Notes: generated from the sequence alone by a model not told the origin. Positions 16,763 through 26,254 are shown, counted from the first letter of the stretch. The stretch: 64,000 nucleotides of DNA from Nostoc calcicola FACHB-3891 (GCF_014697355.1 NZ_JACJRQ010000015.1:124001-188000), one strand, 5' to 3'. Numbers and translations: made by a program.

Positions 16763-17391
16763 TACTTTGACCTGATTGAATCGATTTTTGGAGGAATTCT
16801 CAGTTGTCAATAATCGAGTTAGAGCTGTTTGAGGTCACGAAAATTCGCCGAGAAGCAACACTTCCGGCATACTTTATTCAACCTTGAGGGTTAGCAATTT
16901 TTCTTTGAAGATTTCCCCTTTGATTGGCTTGCAAGTATTGGTTATGCAAGTATTGAGGACTATCTAAGTCTTAAGTACTGTACAAATTTCTGAGGGTGTG
17001 GATTCACAAAAACAATTAGTTTCAGTCTGATTGAATCTTTCTCGATCGCTAGACCAGCCAAAGATTTACCACAGCCATAGTCAAAAAAGAGTTGAAAGAT
17101 CGAGGTGGAGTGTCCTAAACTCACAACGCATAATTTGCCTGGTTTGTCAATGCTTAAGTCTTACTAGTTTCAAAATACGGGATGCTTAACATGTCATAAA
17201 ATAAGTAATCTTTATTTATGCACTTGTTGTAGGCGTAGCTTGCGGCCGTAAACATCGCCCTTGAATGTCTAGCTGGAAAACAGGAAACATCTAAATAGCC
17301 CAATAATAACTAAATACCGAATATTTACTTAGATGTCTATCTTTTCAGTAAAATCTTTGCATATTCTTTATATTTGCTGATATAAGTTTAG
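16763..17391 (-). promoter_or_regulatory. Conserved long leader of RTX gene 1
   Basis: Blocks of this region recur in order upstream of the second RTX gene (19610-20350): CCTTGAGGGTTAGCAATTTT, ATAAATACCGAATATTTA-like sequence with a GATGTCTATC-like tail, and CTTTGCATATTCTTTA (all read on the plus strand). This is a 600-700 bp duplicated upstream region, so the promoter probably lies far upstream and the mRNA leader may be long. No protein-coding frame is conserved between the two copies. Confidence 0.5.
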
Positions 17392-17421
17392 ATGCGAGGT
17401 GCTATTTTCAACACCTCGCAT
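17392..17421 (-). terminator. Candidate terminator of second RTX gene
   Basis: The same ATGCGAGGTG/CACCTCGCAT hairpin as at 14136-14165, 52 bp after the stop of the upstream paralogue. The flank CATTCTCAAATTTTTTATTG on the plus strand is also shared, so gene and terminator were duplicated together. Confidence 0.65.
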
Positions 17422-17473
17422 TCTCAAATTTTTTATTGCCCTCTGCGGCTAAGTGATGGAACTCTAATTACCC

Positions 17474-19609
17474 TTAAACAACCACAAAATTGTTGTTGGT
17501 TAGTGACAAGCCAGTAGACAGTTGTGCAAATTGTATCTGAGTAAATGCTCCTGCACTGCCATCAGAGTCAAAGAATAATGCACCTGTAGTCGAGTTATAA
17601 ATAAATCGCTCACTGCTAGTGGTTGCAGATGCTCCGATGTGAAACTGACTAGCGGATAGTACAGCTGCTGATAATCCACCACCAAAACCAACAGCGGATA
17701 CTCGAATCACTTCATTAGTAGCACTGAAGTCATAAATAGTATCAAGTCCCTCATTGTAACTATTGAAAGCAAAGGTATCAGTACCATCTTTGCCATAAAG
17801 AGCATCATTACCGCTACCACCTGTGAGGATATCATTGCCATCTCCTCCATAAACGGTGTCATTTCCATTGCCACCATTAAGAATATTATTACCTAATGCC
17901 CCAGAGGCAGACAGATAATCATTGCCATCGCCACCGTCCAGGAGGTTATCGCCTGTTGATAAGTCAACATTCAAAGTATCAGCACCAGCACCTCCGTTGA
18001 GGATATTATTACCAGTGGTCTGACGATAGACTTCGTAATATTCGTCATAAGAGTAGCCAGAAGCGGTCAGAAAATCATTGCCATCGCCGCCAGATAGCAG
18101 ACTATTACCTGCTGAATAGTCAACATTCAAGGTATCGTTACCAACGCCACCGTTGAGGGTATTATTGCCAGTGGTACTGTAATACGATCCTCCAAAACCG
18201 TAGCTGTAGCTAGAGCCAGAGAGAAAATCATTGCCATCTCCTCCATCTAATAAGTTAGCGCCTCTTGAATAATTAACATTCAAGGTGTCGTCACCAGCGC
18301 CACCGTAGAGGGTGTTTTTGCCAGAGGTGTTATCAAACCTATAGCCATCGAAGTCAGACGCAGTAAGAAAATCATTGCCAACGCCACCATCAAGGAGGTT
18401 ATCGCCTGTTGAAATGTCAGCACGCAGAGTATCGTTACCAGCGCCACCTTTGAGGGTGTTGTTACCATAAGCAAGGTTGACGGAAAGATCATCTTTGCCA
18501 TCGCCACCATCGAGGAGGTTATTACCGCCTGAATATAACGCACGTAAGGTATCGTCACCAATGCCACCTTTGAGGGTGTTATTACCTAATACTACAGGGT
18601 CGTAGTAGCCAGCAGAAATAGAGACAAAATCATTACCATCGCCACCATCGAGCAGGTTATCACCTGTTGAATAGTCAGCATTCAAGAAATCGTCACCAGC
18701 CCCACCTTTGAGGGTGTTATTACCAGATACCGCAGGGTCGTAGTAGTCACCTAAAACGGAGAGAGTATCATTGCCATCGCCTCCATCAAGCAAATGATTG
18801 CCACCTGAAGAGTCAATATTCAAGCGATCGCTACCACTACCACCATTAAGGGTATCATTGCCCCCATTACCAATAAGAGTATCATTTCCCGCATCACCTT
18901 GCAGTAGGTCGTTCCCCGTGCCACCAACGAGGGAATCATTACCTGTACCACCAACGAGAGTATCATTCCCCGCACCACCAATGAGAGTATCATTCCCCGT
19001 ACCACCCCTGAGCAAGTCGTCACCACTTAAGCCGTCGATTTTGTCATTACCCCCCTGACCATTCACCACATCATTTGAATTATCTAAACCTGTAATGTTG
19101 TTAGCCAGGTCATTGAGGAAAGTCACCGTGTTCTTGATGCCGATACTCGTATCAGTAGAATTGGCATCCAGGACATTAAAACCGTCAACAATGGTAGTTT
19201 GCCCATCAAACAAAATATTACCAATGGCTGGTCTTGTTCCAGAAGCTTTGAGGTTCTCCAAGTCTTCTAATTTGAAGTTTTGCAGGATGACTTTGGCACT
19301 CGGCACCCCTTCAAAGGTGATTTCCAGATTATTACCATTCTGGGTGAGCAACAAATTTTGGGCAGTCAACCCAGTGCCTTGAAATTTGATGGTATCAATT
19401 TCGGCAATGACTGCTGCTGTGGGGTTTGTTCCTTTACCTACTCCACCAAAATCAGTGATTGTATCAGTACCGTCGCCCAAATTGTAAACAAATTTATCCT
19501 TACCACCGCCACCAGTCAGACTGTCGTTACCTATTTTACCGTTAATTGTATCCGCGCTGTTAGTGCCCACCAGAATATCATTAACGTTGGTTCCAATGAT
19601 ATCTGCCAT
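17474..19609 (-). CDS. RTX-type calcium-binding repeat protein (paralogue 2)
   Basis: 711 residues starting [15 protein letters not shown], with a clear Shine-Dalgarno AAGGAAGG 8 bases upstream. It shares the N-terminal block of about 165 residues and the C-terminal block ([17 protein letters not shown], ending NNNFVVV) with paralogue 1. The middle is a run of [16 protein letters not shown] motifs, with a longer period of about 36-45 residues ([26 protein letters not shown]) repeated about nine times. It likely forms an extended calcium-stabilised beta roll outside the cell. The neighbouring HlyD/ABC genes are NHLM-type rather than classical RTX exporters, so the exporter for this protein is unclear. 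Confidence 0.85.
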   Translation of the reverse strand: MADIIGTNVNDILVGTNSADTINGKIGNDSLTGGGGKDKFVYNLGDGTDTITDFGGVGKGTNPTAAVIAEIDTIKFQGTGLTAQNLLLTQNGNNLEITFEGVPSAKVILQNFKLEDLENLKASGTRPAIGNILFDGQTTIVDGFNVLDANSTDTSIGIKNTVTFLNDLANNITGLDNSNDVVNGQGGNDKIDGLSGDDLLRGGTGNDTLIGGAGNDTLVGGTGNDSLVGGTGNDLLQGDAGNDTLIGNGGNDTLNGGSGSDRLNIDSSGGNHLLDGGDGNDTLSVLGDYYDPAVSGNNTLKGGAGDDFLNADYSTGDNLLDGGDGNDFVSISAGYYDPVVLGNNTLKGGIGDDTLRALYSGGNNLLDGGDGKDDLSVNLAYGNNTLKGGAGNDTLRADISTGDNLLDGGVGNDFLTASDFDGYRFDNTSGKNTLYGGAGDDTLNVNYSRGANLLDGGDGNDFLSGSSYSYGFGGSYYSTTGNNTLNGGVGNDTLNVDYSAGNSLLSGGDGNDFLTASGYSYDEYYEVYRQTTGNNILNGGAGADTLNVDLSTGDNLLDGGDGNDYLSASGALGNNILNGGNGNDTVYGGDGNDILTGGSGNDALYGKDGTDTFAFNSYNEGLDTIYDFSATNEVIRVSAVGFGGGLSAAVLSASQFHIGASATTSSERFIYNSTTGALFFDSDGSAGAFTQIQFAQLSTGLSLTNNNFVVV

Positions 19610-20360
19610 AACTTTTACCTTCCTTAATCAATTTTTTCAGTAGCGTAAGTAAAATGAATTGGAGATCGAGAATTAGAGATTGTCCATAGTCCCCAGTACT
19701 CAGTGAGAAAAGGGGTATAACCAGAGTCACCAAAATTTGATTTGGCAAGGGACTCCTAGCAAGCTATGGGTAGTGTCTCGCTTTAGCTGCGCTATCGTTG
19801 CAACCAGTTAATAACTTAGTTATTAGTGATGTTTTATGGCACACAGAACTCGCCGAAAGTTAAGGCTTTGATGTCACCCTTGAGGGTTAGCAATTTTTCC
19901 CAAATATTCGCCCTGTTGACCAGTGTCTATTTAGCACTTAACGATCCAGGACTACTTAAGCCTTAGGCATCCTACATATTTCTGAGCGTATGTACTAGGG
20001 GAAACACAGAGTTTCAGGTTTTTTCGATCGCCCTTGTCCACTGAGCCAGGAGTTAACAAACCCAGGTATGGCTGAAAAGGCGTCGAAAAATCAAGCTTAA
20101 ATGCCCCAAATTCACACTTCATATTTAGTTTTTTGTCTATGCCTCAGTCCTACTATCTTGAGAATAGAGAACAGTTTAAAGGGGATAGCAAAAGGCATTT
20201 TCATACCCTAGCTGTAGGCTATTGCCCGCAGGGTTGTAACTTGAAAAATAGGGGACAACACTTAAATAACACCATAATAAGTAAATACCGAATATTTAGT
20301 TGCATGTCTATCCGTAAAAACATATCTTTGCATATTCTTTACATTAATTGCTAATCCTAT
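19610..20360 (-). promoter_or_regulatory. Conserved long leader of RTX gene 2
   Basis: This is the second copy of the duplicated upstream region described at 16763-17391, sharing the CCTTGAGGGTTAGCAATTTT block near 19886 and the AAATACCGAATATTTA / CTTTGCATATTCTTTA blocks near 20285-20345. Small ORFs in it are not conserved between copies. Confidence 0.5.
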
Positions 20361-20616
20361 GTATATATGAGTACTTTTCTTTGTGTAGTATTGACATTTT
20401 AAGAGTTTATGGTTAAGCATTTGCAGAATTCAAAAGCTACACAGTAGTACGAAGGGTTTGCGGAGCTTGTCGAAGAGAAGCTTCTGATTATAGAAACTTC
20501 GGAGATGCTCGAAGGAGCGATCGAAAAAAGTAGAGGTGACTAAAATCACAAATGCAGACATGATATAAGTCCTATTGAAATTACAGCAATTTTTACGTAA
20601 ATAGACCACGCGGTAA

Positions 20617-20637
20617 GGGCACAGCATTGCTGTGCCC
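20617..20637. repeat. Palindromic repeat GGGCACAGCA/TGCTGTGCCC
   Basis: 10-bp perfect arms with a single central base. This is one of a family of GC-rich palindromes dispersed in the window (also 13943, 22106, 38070, 40534, 42434). The rest of the 20361-20681 gap shows no gene. Confidence 0.7.
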
Positions 20638-20681
20638 CTATGACAGATGTGGTTCAAATATATGAAAACTGCTGTAAGCCG

Positions 20682-21167
20682 TTAAATTATGTTTTCAATT
20701 GCCTCTGGTTGGAACTGATGAGTATCATCAAGACTCCAGCTTCGCAGTTCTGCCGCTTTACCATTTTGGACGGAAACTATTATATATGAGTATCCTTGCC
20801 AAGCGTATAGGCGATCGCATTCTGAAGGTACAGCAGGGCTATCTGGGTGGGAGTGAAAAATACCGATAATACTCAATGAGCGATCGCGTGCTTGTTTTTG
20901 TGCTTGTAACATTACTTCAGGTGCGATCGTATATTGCCGCTTTTTACTTTCTGCTGTGCGTAGACGCGAAGCGGCTTGTCGTGAGACATCGCCAGAAAAT
21001 TCAGCAGCCGCCTCTGTATTCCAGGCATTTTCTGTTGGGATGACTTCTACTGTGGTTTTGCCCCCACCACCCAAATAACCCAAAATTATACCACAGCATT
21101 CCTCTGGGTAGATGTTTTCGGCATGGGTGCGGATGGTTTGCAACTGTTGTTCGTTAAATCTAATCAT
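20682..21167 (-). CDS. JAMM/M67 family zinc metallopeptidase
   Basis: A 161-residue single-domain JAB1/MPN protein. The catalytic glutamate region (YPEECCGIILG) and the JAMM zinc motif HSHPDSPAVPSECD (HxH, seven residues, S, two residues, D) are both intact. Bacterial relatives release ubiquitin-like sulfur carriers or process C-terminal tails (for example Mec+ with CysO). No ubiquitin-like partner is adjacent. The upstream gene, a CBS-HEPN protein, ends 18 bp before this start, so the two probably form an operon. Confidence 0.9.
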   Translation of the reverse strand: MIRFNEQQLQTIRTHAENIYPEECCGIILGYLGGGGKTTVEVIPTENAWNTEAAAEFSGDVSRQAASRLRTAESKKRQYTIAPEVMLQAQKQARDRSLSIIGIFHSHPDSPAVPSECDRLYAWQGYSYIIVSVQNGKAAELRSWSLDDTHQFQPEAIENII

Positions 21168-21185
21168 ATTATGTTGGGATAAACT

Positions 21186-21986
21186 TCACTCAACTTCCTC
21201 ACAGCGAATTAACAGCATTTCCATCGCTTCTGCTAGAGAAATCAACTCTGTCCAAGAGGAGCCAGTGACTAAATTTTGGGCGTGAGCTAATCGGTTTCGC
21301 AACTGTTCAGCAGACTTGAGGAAACGTTCGCCAAACCGCTTGGATTTCAGTCCCAGTTGCTCGAGAAGTTCTGGTTGATTTAAAACCAACTCTCGTTTAT
21401 CACAAAATTGCAGATAATCTAACAAATCGGTAGCTTCGTTTCTTTCCTGGCTTTCTCGCCATAGCCGTCGAGCAACTTCTAACCGCTCTTTTTTGAGGAC
21501 TTGTTGCCAAGAATCTTGAGGATAATAAAGTCGCACTAGCCGCAGCAGATTCATTTCTAGCAGCGTTACTAAGCCAAATAATAACATTCGAGCGGGTGCT
21601 TTCTGCAAATCCCCGCAGGTAACAATTCCAGTCACTTGATTGCAGTCGAGAACAAACAATCGGGGAGTTTGTTGCAAAATCGGTAGCAACTTCATCAGTG
21701 GGGTAGAAATGGCAATTAGTTCTTTGGGATGAAATACACGTTGATAGTCGCTACATTTGCCTTGTTTACCTTGAATCAAACTAGAGCGTTCTACATAACC
21801 ACTAATAGTATCTCCGGTTTCAATGCCGATGACATCAAAATTTTGTGCCTCCATCCAATGCAGCACTTCTGTCACCTCTGCATCGGCTGGCATAGCTTTG
21901 AGGGGTTCTGCGACGTATTCAATGGTGATATTGTTCTCAAACAAGCTCCGCAGGTCTTGAGAACGGGATTTGAGGTGTTTCATCAC
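21186..21986 (-). CDS. CBS-pair protein with C-terminal HEPN-like region
   Basis: 266 residues. Residues about 20-130 form a tandem CBS pair (ADAEVTEVLHWMEAQNFDVIGI.., FVLDCNQVTGIVTCGDLQKAP) that would bind an adenosyl ligand. The C-terminal all-helical part (about 135-266) contains RNRLAH, the R-N-x3-H form of the Rx4-6H HEPN RNase motif. HEPN domains are often nucleases in defence or stress systems. Here the CBS pair could gate it, which is inference. The frame starts GTG 21986 followed directly by ATG 21983. It is the first gene of a probable operon with the JAMM peptidase. Confidence 0.75.
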   Translation of the reverse strand: MMKHLKSRSQDLRSLFENNITIEYVAEPLKAMPADAEVTEVLHWMEAQNFDVIGIETGDTISGYVERSSLIQGKQGKCSDYQRVFHPKELIAISTPLMKLLPILQQTPRLFVLDCNQVTGIVTCGDLQKAPARMLLFGLVTLLEMNLLRLVRLYYPQDSWQQVLKKERLEVARRLWRESQERNEATDLLDYLQFCDKRELVLNQPELLEQLGLKSKRFGERFLKSAEQLRNRLAHAQNLVTGSSWTELISLAEAMEMLLIRCEEVE

Positions 21987-22009
21987 CCTTTTATCAACTC
22001 ACATGAAAT

Positions 22010-22277
22010 AATCCTATGGTACTCGGGCGATCGCTCGCTGAGTTTTCTGCCAGATTAACCCTGCAACTGCTAAGGGACTTCCAATTAAAAAAACATCCCA
22101 CCGTAGGGTAGCACAGCTGTGCTACCCGAAAAATGTAAAAATAATTTGGGATAATTTATTTTTTGGAAGTCCCTAAATTGAAGATTCCACCCAAAAAGCT
22201 CCCAAAATACAAGATATCAAGCCCAACGAATCTAACCCATACCAAATAAAGGTACTGACATTGGCTCCCGACACCAC
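22010..22277 (-). pseudogene. Possible small membrane ORF split by a MITE
   Basis: On the minus strand GTG 22277 opens a hydrophobic frame (VSTFIWYGLDSLGLISCIL, then GAFWVESSI) that stops at TAG 22173, where the stop is supplied by the MITE edge. Beyond the MITE a frame reads LAVAGLIWQKTQRAIARVP and stops near 22020. Both halves look like parts of one small membrane protein. Exact excision assuming a 3-bp target duplication does not restore one frame, while excising 102 bp does, so this is tentative. Confidence 0.3.
22074..22173. mobile_element. GGGACTTCC MITE, complete copy, 100 bp
   Basis: GGGACTTCCAATT at the left and AATTTATTTTTTGGAAGTCCC at the right share the outer inverted repeat GGGACTTCC, with CATCCCA/TGGGATA further in. 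TAA flanks both sides (22071-22073 and 22174-22176), consistent with a 3-bp target duplication. The centre is a 22-bp perfect palindrome GGGTAGCACAG/CTGTGCTACCC (22106-22127). Confidence 0.7.
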
Positions 22278-22471
22278 ATTATTTTTTTACCATCTTTGTT
22301 GGTATATGTATAATCGTGGTTATCCATTATCAAGTAACAAATTATTTTGCATCTACAAAAAATAAATATCTATGTAGTTAAATGTATGAGATTAATTGCT
22401 GAATTTTCTCGAAAAATGCAGAAATTTCTCGAAAAAAAATGTTATTACTAAAACGATACATCGAATTGATA

Positions 22472-22491
22472 CTTGGTAGAATCGTACCAAG
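22472..22491 (+). promoter_or_regulatory. Candidate operator upstream of RHH-TOBE gene
   Basis: CTTGGTA (22472-22478) and TACCAAG (22485-22491) are perfect arms around a 6-bp spacer, 21 bp before the ATG of a gene with a ribbon-helix-helix-like N-terminus. Two direct TTTCTCGAAAAA repeats lie just upstream (near 22405 and 22426). Autoregulation is plausible. Confidence 0.5.
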
Positions 22492-22512
22492 ATAACTAAA
22501 ATTGATAATATT

Positions 22513-22956
22513 ATGCCAAGAAAAGAACAAGGATGGGTTACATTTCAAACCTCTGAGGAAGAGCGGAAGATTCTAGAAGAATTCTGCGAACAGTCTCAAC
22601 GCACTAAGACTGAGATTCTGCGAGAACTCGTCCGTAGTCTCAATCAGCACTCTTCAGCACCAATATCACTACCAACCAAAGAAGAAAAACAAGAAGATAT
22701 CTACACTCAAAAGCCTGAGTTTGAAACTAACATTCCCAAAAAATCATTAAAAGTTAGCTCTCGCAATATTCTTAAAGGTGTCATTAAACGAGTTGTTTGT
22801 GGAGCTGTTAATAGTGAAGTGACTATCGAGATTATTCACAAAGTAGAATTAACTTCGATTATTACCAGAGCTTCCGCTGAAGAGTTGGAACTAGCTGAGG
22901 GAAAAGAAGCTTATGCAGTTATTAAGTCTAATGATATAGTTATTGCCAGAGAATAG
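22513..22956 (+). CDS. RHH-like DNA-binding protein with TOBE/Mop domain
   Basis: 147 residues. The N-terminus (WVTFQTSEEERKILEEFCEQ, then SQRTKTEILRELVRSL) looks like a CopG/ribbon-helix-helix domain. The C-terminal part from about residue 78 (SSRNILKGVIKRVVCGAVNS, later VTIEIIHKVELTSIITRAS) is a TOBE/Mop molybdate-binding domain. A single Mop domain tied to a DNA-binding domain suggests an oxyanion-responsive regulator or storage protein, which is inference. A well-formed inverted repeat immediately upstream may be its own operator. No molybdate transport genes are adjacent. Confidence 0.8.
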   Translation: MPRKEQGWVTFQTSEEERKILEEFCEQSQRTKTEILRELVRSLNQHSSAPISLPTKEEKQEDIYTQKPEFETNIPKKSLKVSSRNILKGVIKRVVCGAVNSEVTIEIIHKVELTSIITRASAEELELAEGKEAYAVIKSNDIVIARE

Positions 22957-23868
22957 AAATATGTTAATTTGCTGTATGACATATTAGGAAGATGAATTTT
23001 ATTCATTAACATTTTTGATTTTCAATAAGTGTAATATCAAGAAGGAGTCAGAATTCAGAATTCAGAATACTCTATGCATGTACCCTTATAGGGAAGCAAG
23101 CTACGCGCAGCGTCCCGTAGGGAAGGGATGGAGTTTTAATCGGGAAGAATGTTTGAATTTCTTTTCGCCCACCAATGCGAGTGCGTCTCGTGGAGAAGTA
23201 CGGTTTGAACTTATACTCATCAGCCACTTGTACAGAATACCTTTCTTGTATTCTGACTCTTGACTTCTGAGTTCTTCTTGATAAATTGAGTATTGAAAAC
23301 CTTTACTCAAAAGATAGTCATATCTATAGGATTCCTATTTGATTCTGAATTCTGAATTCTGAATTCTGAATTCTGAATCAAAGTTGATGCGATCGCAGAT
23401 ATCAAAGATGACACTCTGATCTCAAGTTCGCCTAATTACTTATAATTCAAAATTCTCCGCGTCCACGCGTCCCCGTGTCTTTGTGTCAGCCCTAATTATA
23501 AGTGTTCAACCGAACCTGATACGATCCTGTGACTTGATAATTTCTGTGCGTTAGAGCGTCCCCCACTCTTTGCCTCCTCTGAGTACGGTAAACCGTATTT
23601 GTCCGTTAGTTCCCAAAGATTAATTTAATTGTTAAGTTTAGTTACATAGATTAAAAATCGCAGCCAAAGTTGCTGAAAGTGAGAATTGATTAATGTTGAG
23701 GATGAAGATAAAATGAACGACTTAGCGTAGGTGTAGCCCGTCGTAAACATCGCTTAAATTCGGCAGATACCCCATCTCAGCCTGAATTTACGTCAAATAA
23801 AAGGGGTCATCGCGCCACACCTTTGGTCAAGTTTCTCAAATTCCATCAAAAATAAAATTTATTTAATA
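22957..23868. other. Repeat-rich intergenic region
   Basis: About 900 bp without a supportable gene. It holds a TTCAGAA heptamer cluster near 23050-23075, a five-copy TTCTGAA array at 23343-23377 in the opposite orientation, and short HIP1-like and GC-rich dispersed sequences (near 23090, 23725). Short ORFs here are made largely of these repeats. Confidence 0.6.
23343..23377. repeat. Heptamer TTCTGAA, five copies
   Basis: Five exact head-to-tail copies of TTCTGAA. This is a typical cyanobacterial STRR. Related arrays lie at 45761-45788, around 36186-36215 and around 56696-56730. Confidence 0.9.
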
Positions 23869-24096
23869 ATGTTTAACATCGCCATGAAAGCCACAAATCA
23901 GTTAGTGCATTTTTTAGAAAAAGAGTTGGCTATTTCTGGAAAAGCAATTTCCCTAGCCTTGCGACATTGCGAACAGACTCCCAACTTCCTAGCAATGACC
24001 CTCTGGCAATATGGGCTGATAACACTAGACCAGTTAGCTCAAATTTTTGATTGGCTAGAGGAAACTGGGGAATGGGGGTTGGGGGCAGGGGAATAG
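23869..24096 (+). CDS. DUF2949 family protein
   Basis: A 75-residue soluble protein. The segment LVHFLEKELAISGKAISLAL, the later LAMTLWQYGLITLDQLAQIFDWLE and overall size match the small cyanobacterial DUF2949 family. Its function is unknown. The start is uncertain: ATG 23869 and ATG 23884 are both possible, and the second fits family length better. The last residues (EWGLGAGE) come from G-rich sequence just before a TAGACC-type MITE. Confidence 0.75.
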   Translation: MFNIAMKATNQLVHFLEKELAISGKAISLALRHCEQTPNFLAMTLWQYGLITLDQLAQIFDWLEETGEWGLGAGE

Positions 24097-24129
24097 CATA
24101 GCGACTGAGGAGATCGGGGGAATAAGCAA

Positions 24130-24257
24130 TAGACCTCTTGCAAAAGTGCTTTTTGCACTCTTGTGGGAAAAGGGATGCATCTTTATTGGGGAAAGGGAAA
24201 ATACCAAACCTTTCCCCCTTTCTCCTTCCCCTTTTCCCGACTTATGCAAGAAGTCTA
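24130..24257. mobile_element. TAGACC-type MITE, 128 bp
   Basis: TAGACCTCTTGCAAAAGT at the left and ACTTATGCAAGAAGTCTA at the right form the same terminal inverted repeats as the 13975-14092 element, with a conserved GGGAAAAGG/CCTTTTCCC inner part. A run of GACCAAC/GACCAAT heptamers (24258-24298) follows before ftsH. Confidence 0.65.
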
Positions 24258-24326
24258 ATGACCAACGACCAACGACCAATGACCAACAACCAATGACTAT
24301 TTTGACTTTAAGGATTGATAACATCT

Positions 24327-26192
24327 ATGACAATTAAAGACCAGCCTAAACAACCCCGGTCTCGAATTATTGCCAATGTATTACTAGCAGTATCAGGGCT
24401 ATTCCTACTTTTAAATCTGTTTTTGCCTAGCTTATTTGCTTCTGGTCCTAGTGGCGTTCCCTATAGCTTATTTATTCATCAAGTACAGGAAGGCGAAGTC
24501 AGGCGTGCTTCCGTCGGCCAAAACCAGATTCTCTACGAATTAAAAACAGAGAACGGCGAACCAGGCCAGGTGTTTGCAACTACACCAATCTTTGATTTGG
24601 AATTGCCCAAACTCCTAGAACAAAAAGGAGTTGAGTTCGCGGCTACACCTCCACCGAAGAATACTTGGTTTACAACCCTCTTGAGTTGGGTAATTCCACC
24701 GTTAATTTTTATTGGCATCTGGCAATTCTTTGTTTCCCGTGGTGGTGGCGGCGGTTCTCAAGGTGTTCTCTCTATCGGTAAGAGTAAAGCTAAGGTTTAC
24801 GTTGAAGGTGAATCAGCTAAAATTACCTTTCAAGATGTGGCTGGGGTAGAAGAAGCTAAAACTGAGTTAGTGGAAATTGTAGATTTTCTCAAGACTCCGG
24901 CACGTTTTACCCAAATTGGTGCGAGGATTCCCAAGGGTGTGCTGTTGGTTGGCCCTCCGGGTACTGGTAAGACACTTTTGGCGAAAGCTGTAGCAGGGGA
25001 AGCAGGAGTTCCATTTTTCAGTATCTCTGGTTCGGAGTTTGTGGAACTGTTTGTTGGTGTGGGTTCTTCTAGGGTGCGAGATTTATTTGACCAGGCAAAG
25101 AAACAAGCTCCCTGTATTGTATTTATTGATGAATTGGATGCCATCGGTAAGTCTCGTAGCAGTAATGGCTTCTACGGTGGTAACGATGAACGGGAACAAA
25201 CCCTCAATCAGTTACTAACCGAAATGGATGGGTTTGCGGCTGGGGATGCTACGGTAATCGTGCTTGCAGCTACCAACCGTCCCGAAAGTCTCGATCCTGC
25301 TTTGCTGCGTCCGGGTCGCTTTGACCGTCAAGTGTTGGTAGACCGTCCTGATTTGTCTGGTCGTGAAGCAATTCTCAAGATTCACGCTCAAAAGGTGAAA
25401 TTAGGAGATGATGTAGATCTGAAAGCGATCGCCACTCGTACTCCTGGTTTTGCTGGTGCAGATTTAGCAAACTTGGTGAATGAAGCTGCATTATTAGCAG
25501 CTCGCAATCTACGTCAAACCATTGCCCAAGAAGACTTTGCCGAAGCAATTGAGCGGGTAGTCGCTGGTTTAGAAAAGAAGAGTCGTGTGTTGAGCGATAC
25601 CGAGAAAAAGATTGTTGCTTACCATGAAGTCGGTCACGCAATGGTCGGGGCGCTAACCACAGGAAACGGTCGTGTAGAAAAGATTTCGATTATTCCCCGT
25701 GGAATGGCTGCTTTAGGCTACACGCTGCAATTACCCACTGAAGACCGCTTTTTGATGAATGAAGCAGAACTACGGGGTCAGATTGCGACTCTGTTAGGAG
25801 GACGTTCCGCTGAAGAGATCGTGTTTAACAGTATTACAACAGGTGCATCTAACGATTTGCAACGAGCAACTGATTTGGCAGAACGGATGGTGACTACTTA
25901 TGGTATGAGTAAGGTTTTAGGGCCACTGGCTTACCAACAAGGACAACAAGCAATGTTCTTGGGTAATGGTGCCCCTAATCCCCGGCGGGCGGTGAGTGAA
26001 GATACAGCCAAAGCCATTGATAGTGAAGTAAAAGAAATCGTGGAAACAGCCCACGAACAAGCCCTAGAGATTCTAAAACAGAATCGAGACTTGCTAGAAG
26101 CGATCGCAACTCAACTCTTGGAAACAGAAGTTATTGAAGGGGAGAAATTGCATAATCTGTTGAGTCAAGTTAAACCTGTAACTGCTTTTTAA
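24327..26192 (+). CDS. ftsH: ATP-dependent zinc metalloprotease FtsH
   Basis: About 621 residues from ATG 24327, with AAGGA upstream; the frame also opens at TTG 24315. Two N-terminal membrane helices (about 13-35 and 108-130) flank a lumenal or periplasmic domain. The AAA+ module has Walker A GPPGTGKT (about 209), Walker [10 protein letters not shown] (about 265), and an SRH region reading [20 protein letters not shown]. The zinc site HEVGH lies near residue 432. FtsH degrades unassembled or damaged membrane proteins, in cyanobacteria notably photosystem II D1; several paralogues usually exist and I cannot tell which this is. Confidence 0.97.
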   Translation: MTIKDQPKQPRSRIIANVLLAVSGLFLLLNLFLPSLFASGPSGVPYSLFIHQVQEGEVRRASVGQNQILYELKTENGEPGQVFATTPIFDLELPKLLEQKGVEFAATPPPKNTWFTTLLSWVIPPLIFIGIWQFFVSRGGGGGSQGVLSIGKSKAKVYVEGESAKITFQDVAGVEEAKTELVEIVDFLKTPARFTQIGARIPKGVLLVGPPGTGKTLLAKAVAGEAGVPFFSISGSEFVELFVGVGSSRVRDLFDQAKKQAPCIVFIDELDAIGKSRSSNGFYGGNDEREQTLNQLLTEMDGFAAGDATVIVLAATNRPESLDPALLRPGRFDRQVLVDRPDLSGREAILKIHAQKVKLGDDVDLKAIATRTPGFAGADLANLVNEAALLAARNLRQTIAQEDFAEAIERVVAGLEKKSRVLSDTEKKIVAYHEVGHAMVGALTTGNGRVEKISIIPRGMAALGYTLQLPTEDRFLMNEAELRGQIATLLGGRSAEEIVFNSITTGASNDLQRATDLAERMVTTYGMSKVLGPLAYQQGQQAMFLGNGAPNPRRAVSEDTAKAIDSEVKEIVETAHEQALEILKQNRDLLEAIATQLLETEVIEGEKLHNLLSQVKPVTAF

Positions 26193-26216
26193 ACGCAGAG
26201 TCACGCTAAGGAAAGC

Positions 26217-26253
26217 GCAGAGGTACGCAGAGAATAGCTTTGCGTACCTCTGC
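26217..26253. terminator. Bidirectional terminator between ftsH and MFS gene
   Basis: GCAGAGGTACGCA (26217-26229) and TGCGTACCTCTGC (26241-26253) are perfect 13-bp arms with an 11-base loop, followed by TTTAAAT. It lies exactly between the two convergent stops. Confidence 0.7.
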
Positions 26254-26254
26254 T

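Noticed and set aside
14219..19609. RTX proteins as substrates of the neighbouring C39-type exporter
   Set aside because: They lack an N-terminal leader with a GG cleavage site; proximity alone is not enough, so I did not claim a cargo relation.
20133..20354. 73-residue ORF in the RTX leader
   Set aside because: Not conserved in the homologous leader at 16763-17391.
23015..23263. 82-residue ORF in the STRR-rich gap
   Set aside because: Composed of heptamer and dispersed repeats; a similar-size frame exists on the opposite strand.
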